Source of the DNA: Microtetraspora sp. NBRC 16547
GTDB taxonomy: Bacteria > Actinomycetota > Actinomycetes > Streptosporangiales > Streptosporangiaceae
Direction: 5' to 3'
NCBI RefSeq assembly: GCF_030268965.1
Contig: NZ_BSSE01000023.1
Location: 59,841 to 123,840 of the forward strand
Length of the DNA: 64,000 bases
The position numbers and the translations under genes are program-made. Below the pieces are notes generated by a model. It was not told where the DNA came from, searched no databases, and saw nothing but the letters and a program-made list of their open reading frames with translations. Positions 53,483 to 62,889 of this stretch are shown here, one piece after another. How positions within the stretch are numbered: the first letter of the stretch is position 1; every line of letters begins with the position of its first letter.

Positions 53483-56400
53483 GTGAGTACGGAGCAGCAG
53501 AGCGGCGGTGGCGCGGAGGGATCGCCCAGGTCGCCCAGGTCGCCCAGGGCGCAGGGCGGTACGTGGGCTGACCGCCTCGCGCCACGGAACTGGCGCGTCC
53601 CCTCCCGGCTGACCGCCCTGATCGTCGCCCCGACCGTGGTGGCGGTGCTCCTCGCGGGCGCCAAGGTCGTCGACTCGGTCGGCAGCCTGAACGGGTACCA
53701 GCGGACCAGCTCCGTCGCCGAGTACTCCGTACGACTCCGCGACCTCGCCCAGCAACTCGCCATGGAGCGTGACCTGACCGCGCGCGGCGGCGGCCTCAAG
53801 CGGGTGTACGCCGTGGACGGCACCACCAAGATCTCGCTGGCCGACCAGCGCCTGGTGGTGGACGGCCTGGCCCGCAAGGTCGCGGCCGACCTCGCGAAGA
53901 TCGACGAAAGCTACGGCGTGCGCGCCGTACAGCACGCGGAGCAGGCGGGGAACCGGCTTTCCGGACTGGAGAACGTCCGCGAGAAGGGGTCCGAAGAGGA
54001 CTACACCGGCATCATCGCCGGCCTCCTGCGGCTGCACGACGAGCTCGGCCAGAGCAGTGACGACGCCGTGGTCGTCGCGGACATGCGGGCCCTGGGCGCC
54101 CTGGCCAACGCCAAGGAGGAGGCGTCCCAGCAGCGGCAGATGCTGACCAGGGAGCTGCTGGAGCCGAACCAGCGGTTCACCAGCTACGAGCTGAGGGACT
54201 TCATCGGCTCGCAGTCCCGGCAGCAGGGATACATCGACCGCTTCTACGCCGAGACGGGCTCCGGCGACAGCGCGCTCCTGGCGGGTCTGCTCAGCGACAA
54301 GGACGTGGTGGACGCCGAGCTGACCAAGTCGTGGGCGATCACGCTGGCGACCCAGAACGTCTCCCTCAGCCGCTACCAGGCCAGGGACCGGACGCTGGTG
54401 CGCTGGTTCCAGCACAGCACCAAGACGATCGAGCAGCTCGCCGTCGCCGAGAAGCGGCTCTCCGGAGCCGTCATCGACCGCGCCAAGAGCCTGCAGTCCG
54501 CCGAGCAGCGCAACGCGCTGGTCGCCTCCGGACTGATCCTCGCGCTCCTGCTGCTGGTCCTCGCCACCACCGTGCTCATCGCCCGGTCGATGGTCCGGCC
54601 GCTGCGCCGGCTGCGCGCCGAGGCCCTGGAGATCGCCGGTTCGCGGCTGCCCGAGGTCGTACGGCGGATGCGCGAGTCGGACGACTCCGGGAGCGTCCCC
54701 GACGTGCAGCCCATCGACCTCGGCACGAGCGACGAGATCGGCGAGGTGGCCCAGGCGTTCGACGAGGTGCACGCGCAGGCCGTACGGCTGGCGGCGGAGG
54801 AGTCCCGTCTGCGGAGCAACGTCAACGCCATGTTCGTGAACCTGTCGTGGCGGACCCAGACGCTCGTGGAGCGGCAGATCTCGCTCATCGACGGCCTGGA
54901 GCGCGGCGAGCAGGACGGCGCCCGCCTGTCGGACCTGTTCAAGCTGGACCACCTGGCCACCCGCATGCGCCGCAACAGTGAGAACCTCCTGGTCCTCGCC
55001 GGGCACGAGCCCGCGCGCAAGCGCAGCAAGCCGGCCCTCCTGGTCGACGTGGTGCGCGCCGCGCTGTCGGAGGTCGAGGGCTACGAGCGGGTGAACGTCC
55101 GGGTCCACCGCTCCGCCTCGGTCGCCGGCCACGCCGCCAACGACTGCGTCCACCTGGTGGCCGAGCTCGTGGAGAACGCCATCGCGTTCTCGCCCGACCG
55201 CACGAAGGTCGTGGTGTCGAGCGACCACATCGAGGGCGGCGCCGTGCTGCTCTCGGTGAGCGACCTCGGGATCGGCATGTCGCAGGAGGAGCTGGCCGAG
55301 GCCAACCGGCGGCTCGCGGATCCGCCGATGGTGGACGTGTCGGTATCCCGGCGGATGGGCCTGTTCGTGGTCGGCCGCCTCGCGCTGCGCCACGGCATCC
55401 GGGTCCAGCTGCGCAGGGGCGACGGCGGCGGGCTGATCGCCATGGTGCTGTTCCCCGCCGAGCTCGTCTCCGGCGACGACCGGCCCGCCGCCGGGCAGCC
55501 GGGGAGCGCCGCCCAGGCGAACGGCCTCGCGCCGGGCTCCGGAAACGGCTTCGGGCAGTCGCCGGGCAACAGGTTCGCCCAGGATCAGGGTGCTCTGGGC
55601 GCCGCCGTACCGGGCCGGCCGGGCGGTCGCGGCCCCGCCGGGGACGTCCGCGGGCCGGATGCCCGCACGTCAGCGGCTCCCGGAGGCGGCCTCGCGCCGC
55701 AGGGCGCCGGTGCCTCGGGTGCTTCCGGAACGTCGGACGCGGGGTCGGCGCCGGGCCGGGGGAACGGGCTCCCGACGCGGAAGCCCGCCGCCAGCGGTTT
55801 CTCGGCCTCCGGGGCGGCCCAGCTCCCCTCGGGCGGGTTCTCCGCCTTCGGTGAGCCCTCCCGGCAGAACGGCGAGCCGTCCCGGCAGGACACGGGAGGC
55901 TTCTCCGCGTTCGGAACCGCGGACCGCCAGGGCGCGAACGGCTCGGGCGCGTACCCGGACCCCACCGATCAGCGGGCCGGCAGCGGCTCGGGCGCGTACG
56001 CGGACCGGACCGACCGGCAGGCGAACCCGGTTGCGCGCCCTTCCAAGACGAACGCTGAGACGGAAGCGTTTCCGGCCGTGCCCTCGACCGTGCCCCCGGC
56101 CATGCCCCCAGCCATGCCCAGGTTCACCGAGCACTCCGGGGCCTTCCCGGTGGCGAGCGCCATGCCGATGCCCTCGCCCATCTCGGACGACTCCCACCTC
56201 GAACGGGGGGACGAGTTCCTGCCGATCTTCGCGTCGGTGGAGTCCGCGTGGTTCCGCCGCCCGGCGCCCGGCGCCGCCGCCGAGCCCGGGAAGGGCGCGG
56301 CTCCGGGCGGGAGCGTGCCGTCGGGCGACGGCACGACGGCGGCTCAGACCGTCTCCGCGACGTCCGACGGCGCTTCCTCACGGGGAGACTGGGGCTCCCG

Positions 56401-56674
56401 CGCGGACAGCGGATACCGCGCGGCGGCCGCCGCCAGCGCCCCCGCCGCGGAGGGCGTCACGACCGCCGGCTTGCCGAAACGGACACCCAAGGCCAATCTT
56501 GTGCCTGGTTCGGTGGGCGCTGCGTCGGCGGAAACCCCGGCCACGTCCAGGCCGGCGCTGTCGCCGGATCTGGTGCGCAGCCGCCTGTCCAGCTACCAGC
56601 AGGGTGTACGGCGCGGCCGGGCCGACGTGTCCGGCACCGACGCCGAGAAGCCCGGTAAGGAGGAGAGCTCGTGA
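53483..56674 (+). CDS. cvnA: Conservon sensor kinase-like protein CvnA (first copy)
   Basis: 1063-aa membrane protein of the conservon type. After a short N-terminus with an SPRSPRSPR repeat comes a helix (about 42-62), a nitrate/nitrite-sensing-like helical extracytoplasmic region (about 65-335), a second helix (about 350-375), a HAMP-like segment (VRPLRRLRAEALEIAG), a conserved helical region (RTQTLVERQ, LFKLDHLATRMRRNSENLLVL) and an HATPase_c domain (VAELVENAIAFSP, DLGIGM). A Gly/Pro/Ser-rich tail of about 400 residues ends with GLPKRTPKANLVPGS and LVRSRLSSYQQGVRRGRAD, shared with the second copy. The GTG start has AAGGCGGGG upstream and the stop overlaps cvnB. Confidence 0.92.
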   Translation: MSTEQQSGGGAEGSPRSPRSPRAQGGTWADRLAPRNWRVPSRLTALIVAPTVVAVLLAGAKVVDSVGSLNGYQRTSSVAEYSVRLRDLAQQLAMERDLTARGGGLKRVYAVDGTTKISLADQRLVVDGLARKVAADLAKIDESYGVRAVQHAEQAGNRLSGLENVREKGSEEDYTGIIAGLLRLHDELGQSSDDAVVVADMRALGALANAKEEASQQRQMLTRELLEPNQRFTSYELRDFIGSQSRQQGYIDRFYAETGSGDSALLAGLLSDKDVVDAELTKSWAITLATQNVSLSRYQARDRTLVRWFQHSTKTIEQLAVAEKRLSGAVIDRAKSLQSAEQRNALVASGLILALLLLVLATTVLIARSMVRPLRRLRAEALEIAGSRLPEVVRRMRESDDSGSVPDVQPIDLGTSDEIGEVAQAFDEVHAQAVRLAAEESRLRSNVNAMFVNLSWRTQTLVERQISLIDGLERGEQDGARLSDLFKLDHLATRMRRNSENLLVLAGHEPARKRSKPALLVDVVRAALSEVEGYERVNVRVHRSASVAGHAANDCVHLVAELVENAIAFSPDRTKVVVSSDHIEGGAVLLSVSDLGIGMSQEELAEANRRLADPPMVDVSVSRRMGLFVVGRLALRHGIRVQLRRGDGGGLIAMVLFPAELVSGDDRPAAGQPGSAAQANGLAPGSGNGFGQSPGNRFAQDQGALGAAVPGRPGGRGPAGDVRGPDARTSAAPGGGLAPQGAGASGASGTSDAGSAPGRGNGLPTRKPAASGFSASGAAQLPSGGFSAFGEPSRQNGEPSRQDTGGFSAFGTADRQGANGSGAYPDPTDQRAGSGSGAYADRTDRQANPVARPSKTNAETEAFPAVPSTVPPAMPPAMPRFTEHSGAFPVASAMPMPSPISDDSHLERGDEFLPIFASVESAWFRRPAPGAAAEPGKGAAPGGSVPSGDGTTAAQTVSATSDGASSRGDWGSRADSGYRAAAAASAPAAEGVTTAGLPKRTPKANLVPGSVGAASAETPATSRPALSPDLVRSRLSSYQQGVRRGRADVSGTDAEKPGKEESS

Positions 56675-57090
56675 CCGCCCTCAGCATTGAGGCACGTAGG
56701 TTCGACTGGCTGATCACGGAGTTCGTCGGCAACACCCCCGGTGTCGCGCACGCCGTGGTGGTGTCGGCCGACGGCCTGCGGCTGGCCAATTCCGACGGTT
56801 TTCCGGCGGACCGCGCCGACCAGCTCGCCGCGGTCTCGGCGGGGCTGCTCAGCCTGACCGTGGGCGCGTCCCGCGTGTTCGACGGTGGCGCGGTGACCCA
56901 GACCGTCGTGGAGATGCAGCGCGGGCTGATGCTCATCATGGCGATCAGCGACGGCTCCTGCATGGCCGTGCTCGCGGCGGCCGACTGCGACATGGGCCTG
57001 GTGGCCTACCAGATGACACTGCTGGTCGAGCGGGCCGGCCAGGTGCTGACCCCGGCGCTGCGCGCCGAGCTGCAGTCCGCCCGCCGCTGA
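56671..57090 (+). CDS. cvnB: Conservon roadblock/LC7 protein CvnB (first copy)
   Basis: 139-aa roadblock/LC7 domain protein. FDWLITEFVGNTPGVAHAVV, SADGLRLANSDG, and CDMGLVAYQMTLLVERAG are conserved with the second copy. In conservons it is thought to help the CvnD GTPase cycle and to bridge it to CvnA. The GTG start overlaps the cvnA stop and sits behind AAGGAGGAG. Confidence 0.95.
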   Translation: MTALSIEARRFDWLITEFVGNTPGVAHAVVVSADGLRLANSDGFPADRADQLAAVSAGLLSLTVGASRVFDGGAVTQTVVEMQRGLMLIMAISDGSCMAVLAAADCDMGLVAYQMTLLVERAGQVLTPALRAELQSARR

Positions 57091-57112
57091 CGCCCGGTCA
57101 TGGGAGACAGGC

Positions 57113-57472
57113 ATGCGCCCTGGTGAGGGGGAAGAGGACGAGCCCCTCTTCCGTCCGTACGCCGTCACCGGCGGTCGCTCCGAGCCGCGTTATCACTTGG
57201 CGATGGAGACGCTCGTATCATCGGTGACCTTGATGAGCGATGACTACTCGCTGCTCAGCCCCGAGCAGGAGTCGATCATAGTGCTCTGCCGTTCCGTCCG
57301 TTCCGTCGCGGAGATCTCCGCGCTGCTGCGGGTCCCGCTCGGCGTGGCCCGCGTGCTCATCGCCGATCTGGCCGATGAGGGTCTGGTCCGCCTGCACATG
57401 CCGCAGCTCAACCAGGGACAGCCAGACCTCAACCTGCTCGAAAGGGTGCTCAGTGGACTTCGCAGGCTCTAG
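57113..57472 (+). CDS. cvnC: Conservon DUF742 protein CvnC (first copy)
   Basis: 119-aa DUF742 protein with a winged-helix-like region (VRSVAEISALLRVPLGVARVLIADLADEGL) after the family motif RPYAVTGGR. The last residues LLERVLSGLRRL are encoded in a segment that also starts cvnD in another frame. The ATG at 57113 is 22 bp after cvnB. Confidence 0.93.
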   Translation: MRPGEGEEDEPLFRPYAVTGGRSEPRYHLAMETLVSSVTLMSDDYSLLSPEQESIIVLCRSVRSVAEISALLRVPLGVARVLIADLADEGLVRLHMPQLNQGQPDLNLLERVLSGLRRL

Positions 57473-58037
57473 CCACGGCTCTCAGCGGGGCCTCGCCTCA
57501 ACGAAGATCGTCGTGGCCGGCGGGTTCGGCGTGGGCAAGACCACCTTCGTGGGAGCCGTATCGGAGATCCTCCCGCTGACGACCGAGGCCGTCATGACCG
57601 ACGCCAGTGTCGGCATCGACGACCTCGGTCTCACGCCGAACAAGACGACGACCACCGTGGCGATGGACTTCGGGCGGGTCTCCCTGGCCCAGGACCTCAT
57701 CCTCTACCTGTTCGGCACGCCCGGTCAGCACAGGTTCTGGTTCATGTGGGACGATCTTGTACGCGGTGCGATCGGCGCGGTCGTGCTGGTCGACAGCCGC
57801 AGGCTGGCCGACTGCTTTCCCGCCATCGACTACTTCGAGGAGGCCGGGCTGCCCTTCGTGGTGGCGATGAACGGCTGGGACGGCGCCTACCAGCACTCGA
57901 TCGAGGAGGTCAGGGAGGCGCTGTCGCTCGCGCCCCATGTCCCCGTGGTCCGCACCGACGCGCGCTCGCGGGACGCGGTGAAGTCCACACTGATCAGCCT
58001 CGTGGAGTACGTGCTCCGGGTGCGGACCGCGCACTGA
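57453..58037 (+). CDS. cvnD: Conservon small GTPase CvnD (first copy)
   Basis: 194-aa Ras-like ATP/GTP-binding protein. The P-loop is GGFGVGKTT (23-31), the G3 box FGTPGQHRFW and the specificity loop AMNGWD, which deviates from NKxD. It should be the switch component of the conservon. The GTG at 57453 lies inside cvnC (20-bp overlap) and is preceded by AAAGGG. 272 bp to the next gene hold only short palindromes. Confidence 0.95.
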   Translation: MDFAGSSHGSQRGLASTKIVVAGGFGVGKTTFVGAVSEILPLTTEAVMTDASVGIDDLGLTPNKTTTTVAMDFGRVSLAQDLILYLFGTPGQHRFWFMWDDLVRGAIGAVVLVDSRRLADCFPAIDYFEEAGLPFVVAMNGWDGAYQHSIEEVREALSLAPHVPVVRTDARSRDAVKSTLISLVEYVLRVRTAH

Positions 58038-58309
58038 GCCGACGTCGGCCGACGCCAACCCGAATGCCTGATGGAGCCGAAAAGGACCGTTAGCGCGTCC
58101 CTTATTGATGGCGATTGTGGCGAAATGTCCGATTTTTTGGCGCACTCACCGAGTGCGTCATGTTGAACACGGATTCAAATCAACTCGCCCACTGATCGCT
58201 AACGCTGTCCGGAAAGTCTTGCTTAAACCTGGTCTGGGCTGCAACACTCCTCCTTTGGCCTGCCCTTTGCAGAGCTCTCGAAGATCTGAATCCCGAAGGA
58301 GTTACGGTC

Positions 58310-59431
58310 GTGTCCCGTACCCGGTACACCCGTCGTCTTCCGGCTGCCGCCGTCGTGGCCGGTCTTGCCCTTGCCCTGGCAGCGTGCAACTCGGCGGAGA
58401 CAGGAGCCGGGGCGGCTCCGACTGCGGCCGCTGAGAAGCTGGACCCCAACGCCGATCTGTCGAAGCAGTCCCTCAACATCACCATCTGGGACGGCTACTC
58501 GCCGGAGGACCTCCCGAAGAAGGTGAAGGACAAGTTCCACTTCGACGTCAAGGTCAGCATCCACGACACCAACGAGACCGCGATGGCGAAGCTCACCGCG
58601 ACCGCGGACAGCGGCTTCGACGTCGCCTTCGTCTCCGGTCAGTACGCCCAGGCGCTCAGCGAGCAGGGCCTTCTCGAGCCGCTCCATCACGAGCTGATCC
58701 CGAACCTCTCGAACCTCTACCCCGAGGCGTCCGAGCTGTCCTACGACAAGGGCAACAAGTTCTCGGTCCCCTACACCTGGGGCACCACCGGCATCTGCTA
58801 CCGCAGTGACCTGATGAAGACGAAGCCGACGAGCTGGAACGACATCCTCGACCCGGCGCCCGAGTACTGGAAGAAGTACACCCTGATGACCACCGAGCGC
58901 TGGATGGCCCTGCCCGCGCTCAAGGCGCTCAGCTTCTCGATCAACACCACCGACGACGGCCAGATCGCCAAGGCCAAGGAGCTCCTGGTCAAGGCCAAGC
59001 AGCACTTCCTGGCGTTCGACGACACGACGTTCGGTGACCGGCTCAAGACCGGCGAGGCCGTCATGGTCGAGGCGTGGGACGGTTGGTGCCCGGAGAACGA
59101 GAAGAACATCGAGTTCGTGGTGCCGAAGGAGGGCAGCGACCTCTGGGCGGACACCATGGTGATCCTGAAGAGCTCCAAGAACAAGGAGGCGGCGCACGCC
59201 TTCATCAACTACGTCCTCGACCCCGAGATCCACAGCTGGCTGGCCGAGAACATCTTCTACAAGGCCCCGAACAAGGCCGCCATGGAGAAGGTCGACCCGG
59301 CCGTCCTCGAGAAGTTCCCGTCGCTCAAGATGACCCCGGCCCAGCTGCTCCAGGGTGAGTCGATCATCGACCTGGGCGCCGACGCGGCCAAGTTCACCCG
59401 CCTGGCGACCGAGGTCGCGGCGCAGCAGTGA
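58310..59431 (+). CDS. PotD-like extracellular solute-binding lipoprotein
   Basis: 373-aa type II periplasmic-binding protein. The signal peptide ends in a lipobox (LALAACNS; Cys near residue 26). The mature part starts LNITIWDGYSPEDL and contains YTWGTTGICYRSD and WNDILDP, typical of spermidine/putrescine-binding proteins. No permease or ATPase genes are nearby; it stands alone between two conservons. GTG start with GAAGGAG upstream. A 12-bp hairpin 42 nt after the stop probably terminates it. Confidence 0.9.
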   Translation: MSRTRYTRRLPAAAVVAGLALALAACNSAETGAGAAPTAAAEKLDPNADLSKQSLNITIWDGYSPEDLPKKVKDKFHFDVKVSIHDTNETAMAKLTATADSGFDVAFVSGQYAQALSEQGLLEPLHHELIPNLSNLYPEASELSYDKGNKFSVPYTWGTTGICYRSDLMKTKPTSWNDILDPAPEYWKKYTLMTTERWMALPALKALSFSINTTDDGQIAKAKELLVKAKQHFLAFDDTTFGDRLKTGEAVMVEAWDGWCPENEKNIEFVVPKEGSDLWADTMVILKSSKNKEAAHAFINYVLDPEIHSWLAENIFYKAPNKAAMEKVDPAVLEKFPSLKMTPAQLLQGESIIDLGADAAKFTRLATEVAAQQ

Positions 59432-59473
59432 CGCGAGTGACCCTCGGCTGACCGCGCGTTCGATCGCGTGACC

Positions 59474-59501
59474 CCGGCGCCTCCCTTCTGGGGGGCGCCG
59501 G
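59474..59501 (+). terminator. Terminator after the solute-binding gene
   Basis: 12-bp stem (59474-59485 with 59490-59501, one T-G pair) and loop ttct. No clear T tract. Confidence 0.75.
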
Positions 59502-59709
59502 ACCGTTACAACGGGAGGGATCGGCCGATTCCGATCACTCGGGCCGACCCAAAAGCGGTCCTAAACATCCCGTTCTGTGGGAATAAGGTCACGATTGCGC
59601 GCGGTGCACGTTTGGCCGATCTGGTAATGGTGTGTTCCAATTACCCTCGCTTCAATGACGTCCCAGGCATCACAGCCGCCGCGCGGCTGAGGGCCACAGC
59701 TGCGCGTAT

Positions 59710-62700
59710 ATGAGCTTCGGCAAGAGGTTGCGAAAACCCGTGAGTACTCAAGACCCCAAGGCTGCCCCAGAGCCGGAGGCCGTACCGGTTTCCACGCCGG
59801 CCTCCGAGCCGGCGTCCAGGCGCGCCCCCGGGGACGGCGGTTGGTTCCGGCTGGGGAACTGGAGGGTGAGATCGCGTCTCGTCGCGCTCATCCTGCTTCC
59901 CACAGTCGTCGGTGTGCTGCTCGGTGGCATCCAGCTGGCCGACGCGGTCAACACATCGGTCGAGTACCGGCGCCTCAACGAGATCGCGGGCCTGGTCCAG
60001 GCCGTGGGCGCCCTCTCGCACGAAGCCGCCATGGAACGCGACTACACCGCCTGGTACGCGGCCACCGGCAGAAGGCCGGCCCGGCAGGCCCAGGTGCGGA
60101 ACATGCAGCAGGCCACGGACAAGGCCAAGCAGGCGGTCATCCAGAAGATCGAGCAGCTCGACAGCGGCCACTCCGCGCGTGTGCGGAGCCGTGTCGACGA
60201 CATCCAGCGCTGGATAGACGGTCTGCCCGGTCTCCGCAAGCAGTTCCTCTCCACCTCCAGCCCCGTGCCCGCCCGAGCCATTCTCGGCACGTACACCAGC
60301 ATGATCGGGTCGTTCACCGCGCTGGGCGACGAGCTGCGCACCGCGACCGGCAACGACCGGATGTTCGGCGACGGCGTCGCCCTCGGCGCGTTCACCCGCG
60401 CCCAGGAGCAGCTCGCCCGGCAGCGGGGCATCCTCACCGTCGGCATCGCCGAGAAGGCGTTCACCAAGGACGACCTCTCCGACTTCCTCGGTGCCCGCCA
60501 GGCGCAGGACAGCAACTTCGAAACCTTCGAGAAGGAAGCCTCGGCGGAGAACGTCAAGTTCTACGCGCAGACCGTCAAGGGCTTCCCTGTCGAGAAGTCG
60601 TACTCCCTCCGAGCCGGCGCGCTCGCCCAGATGCGCGAGTACGGCCGGATCGTCGACCTGGACACCACGCGCCCGGGCGACGACCTGCGGCTGTGGTTCG
60701 AGACGATGACCACGACCGTGGACAAGATGAACGCCGTCGAGCAGCGCCTCGCCGGGTCCGTCGTGACGCAGACGCAGACCCTGGCGGACGACGAGCAGCG
60801 CCTGGCCATCATCTCCGGTTCCGCGATCCTCCTGCTCCTCGGCCTGATGCTGCTGATCACCACCGCGGTCGCCGGATCGCTCACCAGGCCGCTGCGCCGA
60901 CTGCGCCGCGAGGCCCTGGAGATCGCCGGTTCGCGGCTGCCGCGCACGGTCCAGATGCTCCGCGAGTCGCAGGACGACTCGATCAAGGTCGAGGTCGCCC
61001 CGATCCAGGTCACCACGCGTGACGAGATCGGTGAAGTCGCCCGGGCCTTCGACGAGGTCCACCAGGAGGCCATCCGGCTGGCGGGTGACGAGGCCCGGCT
61101 GCGGAGCAACGTCAACGCGATGTTCGTGAACCTCTCCCGCCGCACCCAGACGCTGGTGGAGCGGCAGCTGGCCCTGATCGACGGGCTGGAGCAGGGCGAG
61201 CAGGACGAGGGCCGACTCGGCAACCTGTTCAAGCTGGACCACCTGGCGACCCGCATGCGCCGTAACAGTGAGAACCTGCTGGTCCTCGCGGGCCAGGAGC
61301 CCGCCCGCCGGTGGGGCCAGCCGGTCCCCGTCGTCGACGTCGTCCGCGCCTCCCTCTCCGAGGTCGAGAACTACGAGCGGGTGAGCCTCCAGGTGGCCGC
61401 GGGCGGCGCGGTCGTCAGCCAGGCCGTCAACGACGTCGTCCACCTCGTCGCGGAGCTGGTCGAGAACGCCATCTCGTTCTCCCCCCGCGAGACGAAGGTC
61501 GTGGTGTCGAGCAACCGCATCGACGGCGGCGGACTCATGATCTCCGTCAGCGACCTGGGCATCGGCATGACCGCCGACGAGCTGGCCCAGGCCAACTGGC
61601 GGCTCGCCAACCCGCCGGTCGTGGACGTGTCGGTGTCCCGGCGCATGGGCCTGTTCGTGGTCGGCCGCCTCGCGCTGCGCCACGGCATCCGGGTGCAGCT
61701 CCGCCAGCAGGACGCCGGCGGCCTCACCGCCATGGTGCTCCTCCCCGAGGCGCTGCTCGCCCAGGCCGGTGGCCCGGCCTTCCCGGGCATGCCGCCGGCC
61801 GACCCCGCCGCCGCCCAGTTCGGCGCGGCCCCGGCGCTGGCCAGCCCCACGCCCTTCGACTCCGCGCCGCGTACGCCGGTGATCGGGTCGGACGCCCCGG
61901 GTGTCGGCACCCCGGGCGCGGATCCGTTCGAGCGCGGCCCCTTCGACACGTTCGGGCGGGATAAGGAGCCATTCGCCAAGAGCGCGTTCGGCACCGGCGG
62001 CCCCACCGAGCCGGAGCCGTCCGACGCGCCCGCCCGCGACCCGTTCGATCCGCCCGCGGCCGCGCGGAACCCGTTCGACCCGCCCGCCACGGCGCGCAAC
62101 CCGTTCGATCCGCCTCCGTTCGAGCGCGGGGCGGACTCTGACCCCTTCGGGAAGAGCCCGTTCGGCGCGGGCGCCGCGGAGCCGGAGCCGTTCGCGCGCA
62201 ACCCGTTCGATCCGCCTCCGTTCGAGCGCGGGAAGGCCACCGGCGCTCCCGTCGACACGCCGTGGCCGGGACACCTGCCCGCGCCGGGCAGCTCCTCCTG
62301 GCCCACCCCGCCCGAGGACTCCGGCGGCTGGCCGGCCGCTCCGACCCGCGGTGCGTTCGAGCCGGACGTGGACAACACCGGCCCTCTGCCCGCCATCCGG
62401 AACTCGCCGATGGAGGACCAGCCGGAGGAGTTCCTGCCGATCTTCGCGGCCGTTGAGTCCGACTGGTTCAAGAAGGTCGAGCCGGGGACGGAAGAGACCG
62501 AGAAGGACTCCGGCAAGGAGTTCGACACGGCCGAAGCACGGCAATGGTCGTCCCCCGCCGACGCCGGATGGCAGGCCGCCAAGGCCGCCAGCGATCCGTC
62601 GCTCGGGGGAGTCACCTCCTCCGGACTGCCCAAGCGGGTCCCCAAGGCCAACCTGGTCCCGGGTTCCGCGTCGGCGATCGCCTCCAGCGGGGTGTCGGCT

Positions 62701-62889
62701 GCGCCGGCCCCCCCGCCGCCCGCGCCTTCGCTCTCGCCCGACCGCGTACGCAACCGGCTGTCGAGCTTCCAGCAGGGCATCCGGCAGGGACGCGCGGTGG
62801 CGCGAGGAGAGGCCAGCGGTGACCAGGGTTATCCGGGGGCGACGCCGACGACCGGCGGCGGCCCGGACATTGACAAGGAGGACGCATGA
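59710..62889 (+). CDS. cvnA: Conservon sensor kinase-like protein CvnA (second copy)
   Basis: 1059-aa paralogue of the first CvnA, with the same order: first helix about 50-75, helical sensing region, second helix about 360-385, HAMP-like segment, NLSRRTQTLVERQ and HLATRMRRNSENLLVL, HATPase_c (VAELVENAISFSP, DLGIGM). The tail differs: it carries four NPFDPP-type repeats (roughly 62037-62235) before the shared end GLPKRVPKANLVPGS and VRNRLSSFQQGIRQGRA. The ATG at 59710 lacks a good ribosome site; the GTG at 59740 (GTGAGTAC, as in the first copy) may be the true start. Confidence 0.92.
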   Translation: MSFGKRLRKPVSTQDPKAAPEPEAVPVSTPASEPASRRAPGDGGWFRLGNWRVRSRLVALILLPTVVGVLLGGIQLADAVNTSVEYRRLNEIAGLVQAVGALSHEAAMERDYTAWYAATGRRPARQAQVRNMQQATDKAKQAVIQKIEQLDSGHSARVRSRVDDIQRWIDGLPGLRKQFLSTSSPVPARAILGTYTSMIGSFTALGDELRTATGNDRMFGDGVALGAFTRAQEQLARQRGILTVGIAEKAFTKDDLSDFLGARQAQDSNFETFEKEASAENVKFYAQTVKGFPVEKSYSLRAGALAQMREYGRIVDLDTTRPGDDLRLWFETMTTTVDKMNAVEQRLAGSVVTQTQTLADDEQRLAIISGSAILLLLGLMLLITTAVAGSLTRPLRRLRREALEIAGSRLPRTVQMLRESQDDSIKVEVAPIQVTTRDEIGEVARAFDEVHQEAIRLAGDEARLRSNVNAMFVNLSRRTQTLVERQLALIDGLEQGEQDEGRLGNLFKLDHLATRMRRNSENLLVLAGQEPARRWGQPVPVVDVVRASLSEVENYERVSLQVAAGGAVVSQAVNDVVHLVAELVENAISFSPRETKVVVSSNRIDGGGLMISVSDLGIGMTADELAQANWRLANPPVVDVSVSRRMGLFVVGRLALRHGIRVQLRQQDAGGLTAMVLLPEALLAQAGGPAFPGMPPADPAAAQFGAAPALASPTPFDSAPRTPVIGSDAPGVGTPGADPFERGPFDTFGRDKEPFAKSAFGTGGPTEPEPSDAPARDPFDPPAAARNPFDPPATARNPFDPPPFERGADSDPFGKSPFGAGAAEPEPFARNPFDPPPFERGKATGAPVDTPWPGHLPAPGSSSWPTPPEDSGGWPAAPTRGAFEPDVDNTGPLPAIRNSPMEDQPEEFLPIFAAVESDWFKKVEPGTEETEKDSGKEFDTAEARQWSSPADAGWQAAKAASDPSLGGVTSSGLPKRVPKANLVPGSASAIASSGVSAAPAPPPPAPSLSPDRVRNRLSSFQQGIRQGRAVARGEASGDQGYPGATPTTGGGPDIDKEDA

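Noticed and set aside
59641..62544. 967-codon minus-strand frame
   Set aside because: Antisense of the second cvnA. Composition is typical of a shadow frame and there are no motifs.
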